Assembly (NCBI GenBank): GCA_900768105.1
Contig: CAAGBQ010000040.1
Location: forward strand, 1 to 23,746
Direction: 5' to 3'
DNA length: 23,746 bases
Source: Oscillospiraceae bacterium
GTDB lineage: Bacteria > Bacillota > Clostridia > Oscillospirales > Ruminococcaceae
The position numbers and the translations under genes were made by a program. Positions 1 to 6,111 of this stretch are shown here, one piece after another (the first letter of the stretch is position 1; each line of letters begins with the position of its first letter). Below the pieces are notes generated by a model. It searched no databases. It was given only the letters and a program-made list of their open reading frames with translations, and was not told where the DNA came from.

Positions 1-18
1 ACGACGCTCTTCCGATCT
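1..18 (+). other. Illumina adapter remnant at contig end
   Basis: The first 18 bases, ACGACGCTCTTCCGATCT, are identical to the 3' end of the Illumina TruSeq universal (read 1) adapter. This is seen directly; the adapter sequence is general knowledge. It is not genomic DNA, so biological sequence starts at base 19 and the neighbouring vWA gene is cut here. Confidence 0.96.
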
Positions 19-319
19 CATCTTCGCGGCGGGCGTATTTGTGGATGTTTTCGATGTGATGAATGGCTCCGCCAACGGCGTCAAGCAGGGCGGTGCAGCC
101 ACGGGTGAAATATTCATTTTCTGTTATGGGCGGCACCTTCGCAAGCGGCAGACGGTCGTGAATGACCACACTTTCGTTATCAAAAAGAACGGTGGAAACC
201 AATGCCTCGCCCTCTTCAAGCTTCTGCTTGGCAATCATTGAGTTAAAGCCGCCGATGGTGTCTTTCTCAAGCCCCGACATAGAGCCGCTGCGATCCAGAA
301 TAAAAACTAATTCAGTCAT
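19..319 (-). CDS. vWA-domain protein, 3' end cut off by contig edge
   Basis: This is an N-terminal fragment of 100 residues of a cytoplasmic von Willebrand factor A domain protein. There is no signal peptide. The start MTELVFILDRSGSMSG carries the metal-binding MIDAS motif D9-x-S11-x-S13, and T76 in CTALLDA supplies the usual MIDAS threonine. The second half of the domain, including the later acidic residue of the MIDAS, is missing because the adapter begins at base 18. The ATG at 317-319 follows an AAGGAGGAT Shine-Dalgarno with 9-nt spacing, so the start is secure. The gene is the last visible member of a minus-strand operon with the ArsC-like, HD and macro-domain genes. vWA domains mediate metal-dependent protein contacts; the partner is unknown here. 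Confidence 0.88.
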
Positions 320-328
320 AATAAAAAT

Positions 329-374
329 CCTCCTTCGTTTGATTACGCTGCTATTGTAGTGCAACCGAAGGAGG
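329..374 (-). promoter_or_regulatory. Inverted repeat that can mask the vWA ribosome-binding site
   Basis: On the minus-strand transcript, CCTCCTTCG (374-366) is a perfect complement of CGAAGGAGG (337-329), which is the Shine-Dalgarno of the vWA gene. The loop is 28 nt. In a read-through transcript from the arsC-like gene this 9-bp stem would hide the ribosome site. A transcript starting inside the loop, where TACAAT resembles a -10, would lack the masking arm. The structure is seen; the regulatory role is inferred. Confidence 0.5.
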
Positions 375-379
375 GTTTG

Positions 380-396
380 GTCGCCCGGCAGGCGAC
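380..396 (-). terminator. Short GC hairpin after the arsC-like gene
   Basis: GTCGCC (380-385) pairs with GGCGAC (391-396) around a 5-nt loop, two bases beyond the stop codon of the ArsC-like gene. There is no U-run on the minus strand after it, so it may be an mRNA 3'-end or attenuating hairpin rather than a true intrinsic terminator. Confidence 0.3.
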
Positions 397-398
397 AA

Positions 399-755
399 TT
401 ATATATTTTTCAGCTTTTCGTTCCAATCGGCTTCTTTAAAACCCACAAGTACAAAATTATTCTCCACCAGCAGGGGACGCTTGACCAACATTCCGTCTGT
501 GGCAAGAAGCTTCAGCATATCGTCCTCACTCATGGCGGGAAGCTTGTCTTTAAGCGCCATGGTTTTATACAGCAGCCCGCTGGTATTGAAAAACTTTTTC
601 AGCGGAAGCCCGCTGCGCCGGTACCATGCGGAAAGTTCCTCATAAGTAGGGCTTTCTGTTTTGATGTCGCGGAGTTTATAGGCGATTTTATTTTCATCAA
701 GCCATTTTTTTGCCCTTTGGCAGGTGGTGCATTTGGGATAACATATAAAGGTCAT
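399..755 (-). CDS. ArsC/Spx-family thioredoxin-fold protein
   Basis: A 118-residue protein of the ArsC/Spx/YffB family, the usual size for it. It begins MTFICYPKCTTC, giving a CxxC pair at C9-C12 in the thioredoxin-fold active-site position. The conserved KRPLL segment with R93-P94 sits where ArsC-type proteins bind substrate. Members are either glutaredoxin-dependent arsenate reductases or Spx/MgsR-type RNA polymerase-binding stress regulators; the CxxC pair and the absence of ars genes nearby leave both open, and a redox or stress role is more likely than arsenic resistance. The ATG is preceded by AGGAG with 9-nt spacing. The gene lies 35 nt after the HD gene and is followed by the vWA gene, all on the minus strand, so co-transcription is likely. 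Confidence 0.88.
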   Translation of the reverse strand: MTFICYPKCTTCQRAKKWLDENKIAYKLRDIKTESPTYEELSAWYRRSGLPLKKFFNTSGLLYKTMALKDKLPAMSEDDMLKLLATDGMLVKRPLLVENNFVLVGFKEADWNEKLKNI

Positions 756-790
756 GGGTTTATGCTCCTATCTGTTTAAAACAGGGCTTA

Positions 791-1222
791 TTACTTCATT
801 TCTTCCAAATAGCGAATTGCCTGTATGTATTGGTCGTATTTTTTTGTTCGGGCGCCGTTTAGCCTTCGGGTGTCCGTATTATGCTTTAGGTCCGCCATTT
901 TAACCTTTCGGGCAATGGGGTCCTTCGCCAACCTCCTGACATAGTCCATGTAAGGCACATTGTCATCATGGGTCAGCAGACGAAGTGCATGAATAACGGA
1001 TTCCGGAAAACCTGCCTGTGCCAAATCCTCAAATGAATATCTGTCGCCGTGGTCCTCAATTACATCATGCAGAAGGGCAGTGCAGGTGGATTCCTCGTCA
1101 TCCATCTGCGTGGCAAGATAAAAGGGATGGAAAACATAGGGGTATCCGCCTTTATCCACATCATCTTTATGGGCATCATACATAATTACGCACGCTTTTT
1201 TTACAAGGTCGGAATAATACAT
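791..1222 (-). CDS. Small RelA/SpoT-type HD-domain hydrolase
   Basis: A 143-residue single-domain HD phosphohydrolase. The metal-binding set is complete: H32 (in FHPF), H52-D53 (in LLHDVIED, the signature of RelA/SpoT hydrolase domains, with E56-D57 following) and D111 (in KMADLKHN). The layout matches the (p)ppGpp pyrophosphohydrolase half of Rel proteins without synthetase, TGS or ACT domains. It resembles small alarmone hydrolases (Mesh1-like), so hydrolysis of (p)ppGpp or a related nucleotide is a reasonable inference; the substrate is not proven. The ATG has an AAGGGAG ribosome site. The gene lies 34 nt downstream of the macro-domain gene and 35 nt upstream of the ArsC-like gene in the same minus-strand operon. 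Confidence 0.87.
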   Translation of the reverse strand: MYYSDLVKKACVIMYDAHKDDVDKGGYPYVFHPFYLATQMDDEESTCTALLHDVIEDHGDRYSFEDLAQAGFPESVIHALRLLTHDDNVPYMDYVRRLAKDPIARKVKMADLKHNTDTRRLNGARTKKYDQYIQAIRYLEEMK

Positions 1223-1256
1223 ATAAGTTGGCTCCCTTCCGCTTTATGTGCTGCGC

Positions 1257-2267
1257 CTATGCTCCTAATAGACCTTGGTCAAAAGCAAACAGCGCCTCGT
1301 TGATTTCAAAAATATCATACCTTTTTTGTTTGATGAAATACTCGATGATAACATCAAACTTGCTGCTTGAACTGAAAGCATAGCCCGCACGGGCAATAAG
1401 GTCGCGGGTTTCATCCAAATTCAGCTCCAAAGCAATGGCAAAAGCGATAGCCGTGGGCTTGGATGGCTTGTAGTCCGGATTATTGCGAATTTTGGAGAAA
1501 AGCTTACGGTCAACATTGGCTTTTTTATAGATTTCGGAGTCCTTTTTGCCGCTGCGGTCGATGAGCCTTAATAGGGTTTCCGAAAAGCCGGCGTCCAAAT
1601 GGGTCAGCAGGTCGTCTAAATTGTCGGCGGCCGCGGAAGCCATCATAGGGCAGGGCATGGCATCCTCGTAAACGGAAAGAGGTTGGCTTTCCGGAAGATT
1701 TATTTTACGAAGGCGTTCCCGCGGCAGGTCGGTGTGAGCATCCACATAGTGGTCGTCGATATATTCGGCAATATCCGCAAACAGTTTGCCGCTGATTTGG
1801 TATGCTTTGCGGTCAAAAATGACCAGATAAACTGTCATATCGTTGTGCAGCAGGAACTCGCCGATAGTGTCAACCGCCACGCGGAGCGCCTGATCCTTTG
1901 GATAGCCAAAGGTGCCGGAGGAAATCAGCGGAAAGGCCACCGTTTCACAACGGTGCTCCTTTGCCAAAGCAAGGCTTGTCCGATAGCAGGAAATAAGCTG
2001 CTCCCGTTCGCCGCAATTGCCGCCGTTCCACACCGGTCCGACGGTATGTATAACATATTTACAGGGCAAGCGATAAGCCTTGGTGATTTTTGCGCCGCCG
2101 GTTTTGCAGCCGCCAAGCTTCCGGCACTCTGCCAAAAGCTCCGGACCCGCTGCGCGGTGAATACACCCGTCTACTCCGCCACCGCCAAGCAGGGATTCTT
2201 TCGCTGCATTTACTATGGCATCCACGGACATTTTTGTTATGTCGTTGCGAACAATGATAAGTGGCAT
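1257..2267 (-). CDS. Macro-domain (ADP-ribose) protein with C-terminal helical domain
   Basis: A 336-residue protein. Residues 1-165 are a MacroD/YmdB-type macro domain that binds ADP-ribose and usually removes acetyl or ADP-ribosyl groups: IVNAAK (18-23), GGGGVDG (28-34, catalytic-type D33), HTVGPVW (74-80) and the phosphate loop SSGTFGYP (117-123). The usual catalytic Asn of NAAN is Lys23 here. A linker follows, then a helical region (about 225-336) with the look of a Cro/XRE-like helix-turn-helix (SEIYKKANVDRKLFSKIR and onward). The start is set at the ATG at 2265-2267, where the protein begins MPLIIVRND as macro domains do and a GGCGG/GGTGAG ribosome site precedes it; an upstream ATG at 2333 would add 22 unconserved residues. 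It is the first gene of the minus-strand operon with the HD, ArsC-like and vWA genes. Confidence 0.9.
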   Translation of the reverse strand: MPLIIVRNDITKMSVDAIVNAAKESLLGGGGVDGCIHRAAGPELLAECRKLGGCKTGGAKITKAYRLPCKYVIHTVGPVWNGGNCGEREQLISCYRTSLALAKEHRCETVAFPLISSGTFGYPKDQALRVAVDTIGEFLLHNDMTVYLVIFDRKAYQISGKLFADIAEYIDDHYVDAHTDLPRERLRKINLPESQPLSVYEDAMPCPMMASAAADNLDDLLTHLDAGFSETLLRLIDRSGKKDSEIYKKANVDRKLFSKIRNNPDYKPSKPTAIAFAIALELNLDETRDLIARAGYAFSSSSKFDVIIEYFIKQKRYDIFEINEALFAFDQGLLGA

Positions 2268-2341
2268 TTTCTCACCGCCAATCCGTATAATTAAACCGAT
2301 ATTTCGCCAAGGCATCACGGCATGCAATACCATTATTTATA

Positions 2342-2370
2342 AGGATAGCATATTTGGCATGTGAAAGCAA
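2342..2370 (-). promoter_or_regulatory. Candidate sigma-A promoter of the macro/HD/ArsC/vWA operon
   Basis: On the minus strand TTGCTT (2370-2365) is followed after exactly 17 nt by TATCCT (2347-2342). Both boxes are imperfect matches to TTGACA and TATAAT. A transcript would start near 2335 and leave about 68 nt of leader before the macro gene. Confidence 0.45.
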
Positions 2371-2391
2371 GAAAACGATAGATTTACACAA

Positions 2392-2477
2392 ACACGGCAC
2401 TACCGAACCTTCCGGTGCTTCACAAAAGCAAGGTATACGGAGCATCAATGAAGATACTTTTCGAGGGAGTGCCGTGT
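2392..2477. repeat. Perfect 10-bp inverted repeat enclosing 66 bp
   Basis: ACACGGCACT (2392-2401) and AGTGCCGTGT (2468-2477) are perfect inverted complements. The enclosed stretch holds a small hairpin (TGCTT / AAGCA). No ORF, transposase or clear target-site duplication is visible. It may be a structured leader, a small RNA or the end of a decayed element. Together with the next hairpin it fills most of the 299-bp gap between 2267 and 2567. Confidence 0.4.
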
Positions 2478-2486
2478 ATATCAAAG

Positions 2487-2542
2487 AAAGTGCCTTCTGC
2501 TTTTATCGCTGCACTGCATCGGTTGAAAGCAGAAGGCACTTT
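2487..2542 (-). terminator. 17-bp perfect hairpin downstream of the small membrane protein gene
   Basis: AAAGTGCCTTCTGCTTT (2487-2503) and AAAGCAGAAGGCACTTT (2526-2542) form a perfect 17-bp stem with a 22-nt loop. It begins 25 nt beyond the stop of the minus-strand gene that ends at 2567. The minus strand continues CTTTGATA after the stem, a weak U-tract. A factor-independent terminator is the simplest reading, though the loop is larger than usual. Confidence 0.5.
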
Positions 2543-2566
2543 TAACGCATACATTTTGTATTTTGG

Positions 2567-2911
2567 CTAACGAGAAACTTTTTGCCAGAGAATGTTTTCA
2601 AGCTCCGCTTCGCCTTCCGCAGCGGTGCAATAAAAACGGCGGCAAAGATTGCGGCAGATTTCTTTTGCTTCGGCGCTTGCACCGCGGCAGTCAAGAATCA
2701 TTTCGCCGTGAACGGAATCCGCCTCCGAAAGGGCGGCACGAACGGAATCTTCAATTGAATCTGCATCGACGGAGGAAACATCGGTGATGAAAAGCACGCA
2801 TTTCTTCATATTGCATTTTGTGCTGCGGCGCAAAAGCCACTGCGAAGCTTCAATCATTCCGAGAGAGGCAAAAAATGTTACAATGAGCACCGCCAGAATT
2901 TCAAACAGCAT
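2567..2911 (-). CDS. Small single-pass membrane protein of unknown function
   Basis: A 114-residue protein I cannot assign to a named family. Residues 2-27 (FEILAVLIVTFFASLGMIEA and following) form one membrane helix with basic residues after it (LLRRSTKCNMKK), suggesting the soluble part of about 80 residues lies in the cytoplasm. That part has an alpha/beta pattern: strand-like CVLFITDVSS and MILDCRG, and a Cys-rich helix CRNLCRRFYC. The ATG at 2909-2911 has an upstream AAAGGGGG ribosome site. The gene is divergent from dpaA with 121 nt between the starts, and a sigma-K-like -10 faces it, so a mother-cell sporulation role is possible but inferred from context only. Confidence 0.7.
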   Translation of the reverse strand: MLFEILAVLIVTFFASLGMIEASQWLLRRSTKCNMKKCVLFITDVSSVDADSIEDSVRAALSEADSVHGEMILDCRGASAEAKEICRNLCRRFYCTAAEGEAELENILWQKVSR

Positions 2912-2938
2912 AGTAAAAACGGCCCCCTTTCAATACAC

Positions 2939-2947
2939 TATCCTATG
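2939..2947 (-). promoter_or_regulatory. Sigma-K-like -10 facing the small membrane protein gene
   Basis: The minus strand reads CATAGGATA, matching the sigma-K -10 consensus CATAnnnTA. No convincing AC-type -35 was found 16-17 nt upstream. Transcription would begin just before the ribosome site at 2923-2930. Confidence 0.3.
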
Positions 2948-2972
2948 AGCATGCGGCAAAAAACGCCACAGG

Positions 2973-3001
2973 AACGAAAAACGCAAAATGAGCATAGCAT
3001 A
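2973..3001 (+). promoter_or_regulatory. Sigma-K-like promoter of dpaA-dpaB
   Basis: AAC (2973-2975), a 17-nt spacer and CATAGCATA (2993-3001) match the sigma-K pattern (AC, 16-17 nt, CATAnnnTA). The start point would fall near 3009, about 24 nt before the dpaA ATG. In Bacillus subtilis the homologous spoVF operon is transcribed by mother-cell sigma-K, which supports the call. Confidence 0.6.
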
Positions 3002-3032
3002 AAGCACAGGAAACACTTTGGAGGTTTCGGCA

Positions 3033-3917
3033 ATGAAAAAATACTCGTTTTACATAGCCGGCGGAGATATGCGCTTCGTCTATTTGGCAAATTCTCTTGC
3101 GGCTGAAGGATATACGGTAACGGCGTTTGCCCTTTCCGGCGCAGAGGAGCTTTCAGGAGATGTAATAATAAGCGGCGATTCTTCGGAAGCCGCTTTTTCC
3201 GATATTGTGGTGCTTCCGCTGCCCTGCGGCGGAAAGGACGGAAACCTTAATGCACCGTTTGATGAAAGAAAAATTCCACTGGCGGAGATTGCCTCGCGGC
3301 TTGAGCACGGAACCGTGCTCGTCGGAGGAATGATTCCGGAAAGTATAAAAAATACCGCGGAAAAGCGCGGGGTTTCCGTGCTCGATTATTTTGAAAGGGA
3401 AGAGTTTGCGGTACGCAATGCTTCGCTTACCGCCGAAGCCGCGGTTGCGCTTGCCCTTGAAGCGGTAAATGAATCCATAAGCAAAATGCCCGTGCTCATC
3501 CTCGGCCACGGAAGGATAGGCAGGTTGCTCGGCGCCATGCTCAAGGCACTCGATGCCGATGTCACCATCGCCGCAAGGCGGTATTCCGACCTTGCATGGA
3601 TTCGCTCCGAAGGAAATAAACCTATTGAATTTTCCCGCCTTGACGGAAAAATAGGCGAATATAAAGTAATATTCAGCACGGTTCCGGCAATGGTGCTCGA
3701 TAAGGAGCGCCTTTGCCTTATTGATAAAAATGCGGTGCTTATTGACCTTGCTTCCATGCCGGGAAGCATTGATTTTGAAGCGGCAGGCTGCCTTGGTCTT
3801 CGTGCAGAAAGGGCACTTGGCCTTCCGGGAAAATTTGCGCCGAAAACCGCCGGGGAGATAGTTAAGGAAACCGTGCTCAATATTTTAAACGAAATGGAGG
3901 AGGATAGCCGTGGCTGA
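3033..3917 (+). CDS. dpaA: Dipicolinate synthase subunit A
   Basis: DpaA (SpoVFA) works with DpaB to make dipicolinic acid from the lysine-pathway intermediate 4-hydroxy-tetrahydrodipicolinate in the mother cell; the product is loaded into the spore core with calcium. The 294-residue length matches the B. subtilis protein (about 297). The N-terminal part (YIAGGDMRFVYLANSLAAEG) is the family-specific domain, and the C-terminal half is a Rossmann NAD(P)-binding domain with GHGRIG at 158-163. The end segment ALGLPGKFAPKTAGEI is typical of the family. The ATG at 3033 is preferred over a TTG at 3018 because GGAGG (3020-3024) sits 8 nt before it. The gene overlaps dpaB by 8 nt. It has a sigma-K-like promoter upstream. 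Confidence 0.96.
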   Translation: MKKYSFYIAGGDMRFVYLANSLAAEGYTVTAFALSGAEELSGDVIISGDSSEAAFSDIVVLPLPCGGKDGNLNAPFDERKIPLAEIASRLEHGTVLVGGMIPESIKNTAEKRGVSVLDYFEREEFAVRNASLTAEAAVALALEAVNESISKMPVLILGHGRIGRLLGAMLKALDADVTIAARRYSDLAWIRSEGNKPIEFSRLDGKIGEYKVIFSTVPAMVLDKERLCLIDKNAVLIDLASMPGSIDFEAAGCLGLRAERALGLPGKFAPKTAGEIVKETVLNILNEMEEDSRG

Positions 3918-4485
3918 AAAAATAAGGCTTGGTTTTGCGCTTTGCGGTTCGTTTTGCACTTTTAAAAGGGTGTTGGAGGAGCTTTCGCAGCTTGCAAAGG
4001 AGTATGATGTAACGCCGATTATGTCCGCGGGCGCGGCGTTTACGGATACGCGCTTCGGGAAAGCGGAGGATTTCCGCCGTCGTATTACCGAAATTTGCGG
4101 AAAGGAACCCATCGCTACCATTGCGGGTGCGGAACCGATAGGACCGCGGGCACTGCTGGATGTGCTTGTAATAGAACCGTGTACCGGAAACACCCTTGGC
4201 AAGCTTGCAAACGGAATAACCGATACGCCGGTAACAATGGCGGCAAAGGCGCACCTGCGCAATGGGCGGCCGGTGGTGCTTGCGGTTTCAACAAACGATG
4301 CCCTCGGCGCTTCCGCAAGAAATATCGGTACACTGATGAACGCAAAAAATATTTATTTTGTACCTATGCGGCAGGATTCGCCGCAGGGAAAGCCTGCATC
4401 CGTGGTTGCGGATTTTACCAAAACCGGCGCGGCAATAAAGGCTGCGCTTGACGGAAAGCAGGTACAGCCGTTGCTTATCCAATAA
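3910..4485 (+). CDS. dpaB: Dipicolinate synthase subunit B
   Basis: DpaB (SpoVFB) is the flavoprotein-fold partner of DpaA in dipicolinate synthesis during sporulation. The 191-residue protein begins with the family pattern IRLGFALCGSFCTF, followed by VTPIMSAGA and the central LLDVLVIEPCTGNTLGKLANGITDTPV written here in parts: LLDVLVIEPCTGNT and LGKLANGITDTPV. The latter is the signature of flavoprotein/UbiX-like decarboxylase-fold proteins. It starts at GTG 3910 behind GGAGGAGG and overlaps the end of dpaA by 8 nt, which indicates translational coupling. It shares the dpaA promoter. No clear terminator follows, but a 14-bp stem begins 30 nt beyond the stop. Confidence 0.96.
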   Translation: MAEKIRLGFALCGSFCTFKRVLEELSQLAKEYDVTPIMSAGAAFTDTRFGKAEDFRRRITEICGKEPIATIAGAEPIGPRALLDVLVIEPCTGNTLGKLANGITDTPVTMAAKAHLRNGRPVVLAVSTNDALGASARNIGTLMNAKNIYFVPMRQDSPQGKPASVVADFTKTGAAIKAALDGKQVQPLLIQ

Positions 4486-4515
4486 AACCGCATAAAACCG
4501 CTGCTTTCTTCCAAT

Positions 4516-4550
4516 AATCCTTCTGTCCGCACAGTCGGACAGAAAGGATT
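4516..4550 (+). promoter_or_regulatory. 14-bp stem-loop containing the ribosome-binding site of the next gene
   Basis: AATCCTTCTGTCCG (4516-4529) pairs with CGGACAG (4536-4542) and AAGGATT (4544-4550), with one bulged A and a 6-nt loop. The AAAGGA that serves the TTG start at 4557 lies in the 3' arm. There is no U-run, so it is a weak terminator of dpaAB at best. A translation-control hairpin or a dpaAB 3'-end stabiliser is inferred. Confidence 0.5.
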
Positions 4551-4556
4551 GATAAT

Positions 4557-5261
4557 TTGAAAAAACTGATTTCGGCTTTTTTATTTTTAATTACGGTTGC
4601 GGCTTCGTCTGCGGTTTGCTTTGCAATGACTGCGGCGGAGGCCGCCGCCCTTGACCTTACGGAGCCAAGCGGATTTTCTGCGGAGCAGCTTTCTGCAGGG
4701 CTAAAGGGCGGGCTTTCCGCCTTTGCGGAGGATTTTGCCGCTGCGGAGCGAGAATACGGCGTGAACGCCGTATTCCTTGCGGCGTTGGCTGCCCATGAAT
4801 CCGGATGGGGCAAGCATTGCTTTAAGCCAAACAATATCTTTGGCTGGAGTGGGAAAAGCTTTGATTCCAAAAGCGAATGTATTGATTTTGTAGCTTCGCG
4901 CCTTGCGGAAAAGTATCTTTCGGAAGAAGGACGCTGTTTTCACGGGAAAAGCCTTTACGGAGTGAATGTTTCCTATAACGGAAACGAAAGCTGGGTAAAT
5001 GCCGTTGCGGGAATAATGGCGAAAATAAGCGAAAAAGCTTCCGCCGTAGAAAATTGCAGCCTTAAAGAAGGAAGCGTTGCCGTTGTGTGGCTCTATTCCG
5101 AAGACTATACAGATACCGAAGAAAACGAAAGCTGCTTTGCAGAGCCTGCAAAGCAGCCGGAGGAGGACTTAACCGATTCTACCGATTCTCAAATATGGTG
5201 GATATGCTCTTGCGGCAGTGGTCTGGAGAATACTGCCAATAATCAATGTGACCTTCCGTAA
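4557..5261 (+). CDS. Secreted glucosaminidase-domain protein
   Basis: A 234-residue exported protein with a signal peptide (MKKLISAFLFLITVAASSAVCFA, cut about residue 23) and a peptidoglycan N-acetylglucosaminidase domain (LytG/FlgJ-like, about 55-155). Key residues are HESGWG (80-85, catalytic-type E81) and NNIFGWSG (92-99), both typical of the family. It should cleave the glycan strands of the wall. Residues 165-234 are a low-complexity acidic tail with no recognised domain. The start is TTG at 4557, the only codon that gives the full signal peptide; its AAAGGA site lies in a stem. It follows dpaB by 71 nt, which may link it to spore cortex or mother-cell wall turnover. Its last 83 bp overlap the convergent S1 gene, so the tail is less certain. 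Confidence 0.82.
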   Translation: MKKLISAFLFLITVAASSAVCFAMTAAEAAALDLTEPSGFSAEQLSAGLKGGLSAFAEDFAAAEREYGVNAVFLAALAAHESGWGKHCFKPNNIFGWSGKSFDSKSECIDFVASRLAEKYLSEEGRCFHGKSLYGVNVSYNGNESWVNAVAGIMAKISEKASAVENCSLKEGSVAVVWLYSEDYTDTEENESCFAEPAKQPEEDLTDSTDSQIWWICSCGSGLENTANNQCDLP

Positions 5262-6111
5262 TATAATAGCAAAGGGGCGATGGCGAGCTTTCGCCGTCAA
5301 ACGCATCAACAATAATAAGCTTTATCTTCATTTTTTCGGGGATAAGGCTTTTTACATATACGGAGGCTTGCTGGCCCGCGTGCAGCATCGGGCACGGTTC
5401 CGCAAGACCGGCAAGGTTTGGAGTAAGCTCCACAAAAACGCCGTAATCTTCAACAGAGCGGATGATTCCGCTTACCGTTTCACCCGGAGAAAATGCCGCG
5501 GCATTTTCTTCCCATGTACCAAGAAGTTCCTTGTGTGAAAGGCATATGCGCCCACTTTCATCCCTTCCGGAAACAACGGCAAATATCTTTTGCCCACTGC
5601 GGAAACGGTCGGACGGATGCCCTATGCGCGAAACGCTTATGCTGTCTATCGGCAAAAGGGAAGAGATGCCGCAGCCGATATCCGCAAAGCAGCCGAAGCT
5701 TTCCATATGTGTAATTGCGGCGGGTATAACATCTCCGGCGGTAAGCTTATCAAGATAATTCTTTATGCAGTCTTGCTGCACCGCCCTTCGTGAGCATATG
5801 GCAACAGGGCGGCCCTCGCCGTCGTGCTCAAAGCCGGTTATGCGGAAACAAACGGGTTTGTTGACGCGTGAAATTATGGCAATATCTCTTGTTTCACCGC
5901 TTTCGATGCCGATAGCACCCTCAATGCGCGGAATAACCGCGCGCGTTCCGTTCAGGTCAAGCAAAAGGTCGTGCGCCGCGTTGCAAACAAGGGCGCGTGC
6001 TTCAAGCAGGGAGCCGTTTCTGTACGCTTCCTGAAGAGATGAAATATTTTGTAAAGCGGCTTTGTTGGCCGCTGAATTTATAATGCCGCCTTCCGGCAAA
6101 TATTCCGTCAT
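5179..6111 (-). CDS. S1-domain RNA-binding protein (ribosomal protein S1-like)
   Basis: A 310-residue protein with one degenerate and two clear S1 (OB-fold) RNA-binding domains: about 36-108 (RALVCNAAHDLLLDLNGTRA), 125-195 (GDVIPAAITHMESFGCFADI, ending RICLSHKELLG) and 210-268 (GETVSGIIRSVEDYGVFVEL). The C-terminal YITEGHIDYWQYSP resembles the tail seen in many clostridial S1-like proteins, so the stop at 5179 looks genuine. These proteins probably bind mRNA and act in translation or RNA turnover; the exact role is unknown. It is much shorter than E. coli S1 (six domains). The ATG at 6109-6111 has a perfect GGGAGG ribosome site. It is transcribed towards the glucosaminidase gene and overlaps its 3' end. 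Confidence 0.87.
   Translation of the reverse strand: MTEYLPEGGIINSAANKAALQNISSLQEAYRNGSLLEARALVCNAAHDLLLDLNGTRAVIPRIEGAIGIESGETRDIAIISRVNKPVCFRITGFEHDGEGRPVAICSRRAVQQDCIKNYLDKLTAGDVIPAAITHMESFGCFADIGCGISSLLPIDSISVSRIGHPSDRFRSGQKIFAVVSGRDESGRICLSHKELLGTWEENAAAFSPGETVSGIIRSVEDYGVFVELTPNLAGLAEPCPMLHAGQQASVYVKSLIPEKMKIKLIIVDAFDGESSPSPLCYYITEGHIDYWQYSPDHCRKSISTIFENR

Noticed and set aside
399..755. Arsenic resistance function for the ArsC-like gene
   Set aside because: There is no arsR, arsB or acr3 nearby, and the CxxC pair and length fit the Spx/MgsR-like branch as well. The function is left open.
1683..2294. Plus-strand open frame of 203 codons opposite the macro gene
   Set aside because: It is a shadow of a gene with clear macro-domain motifs and has no family features.
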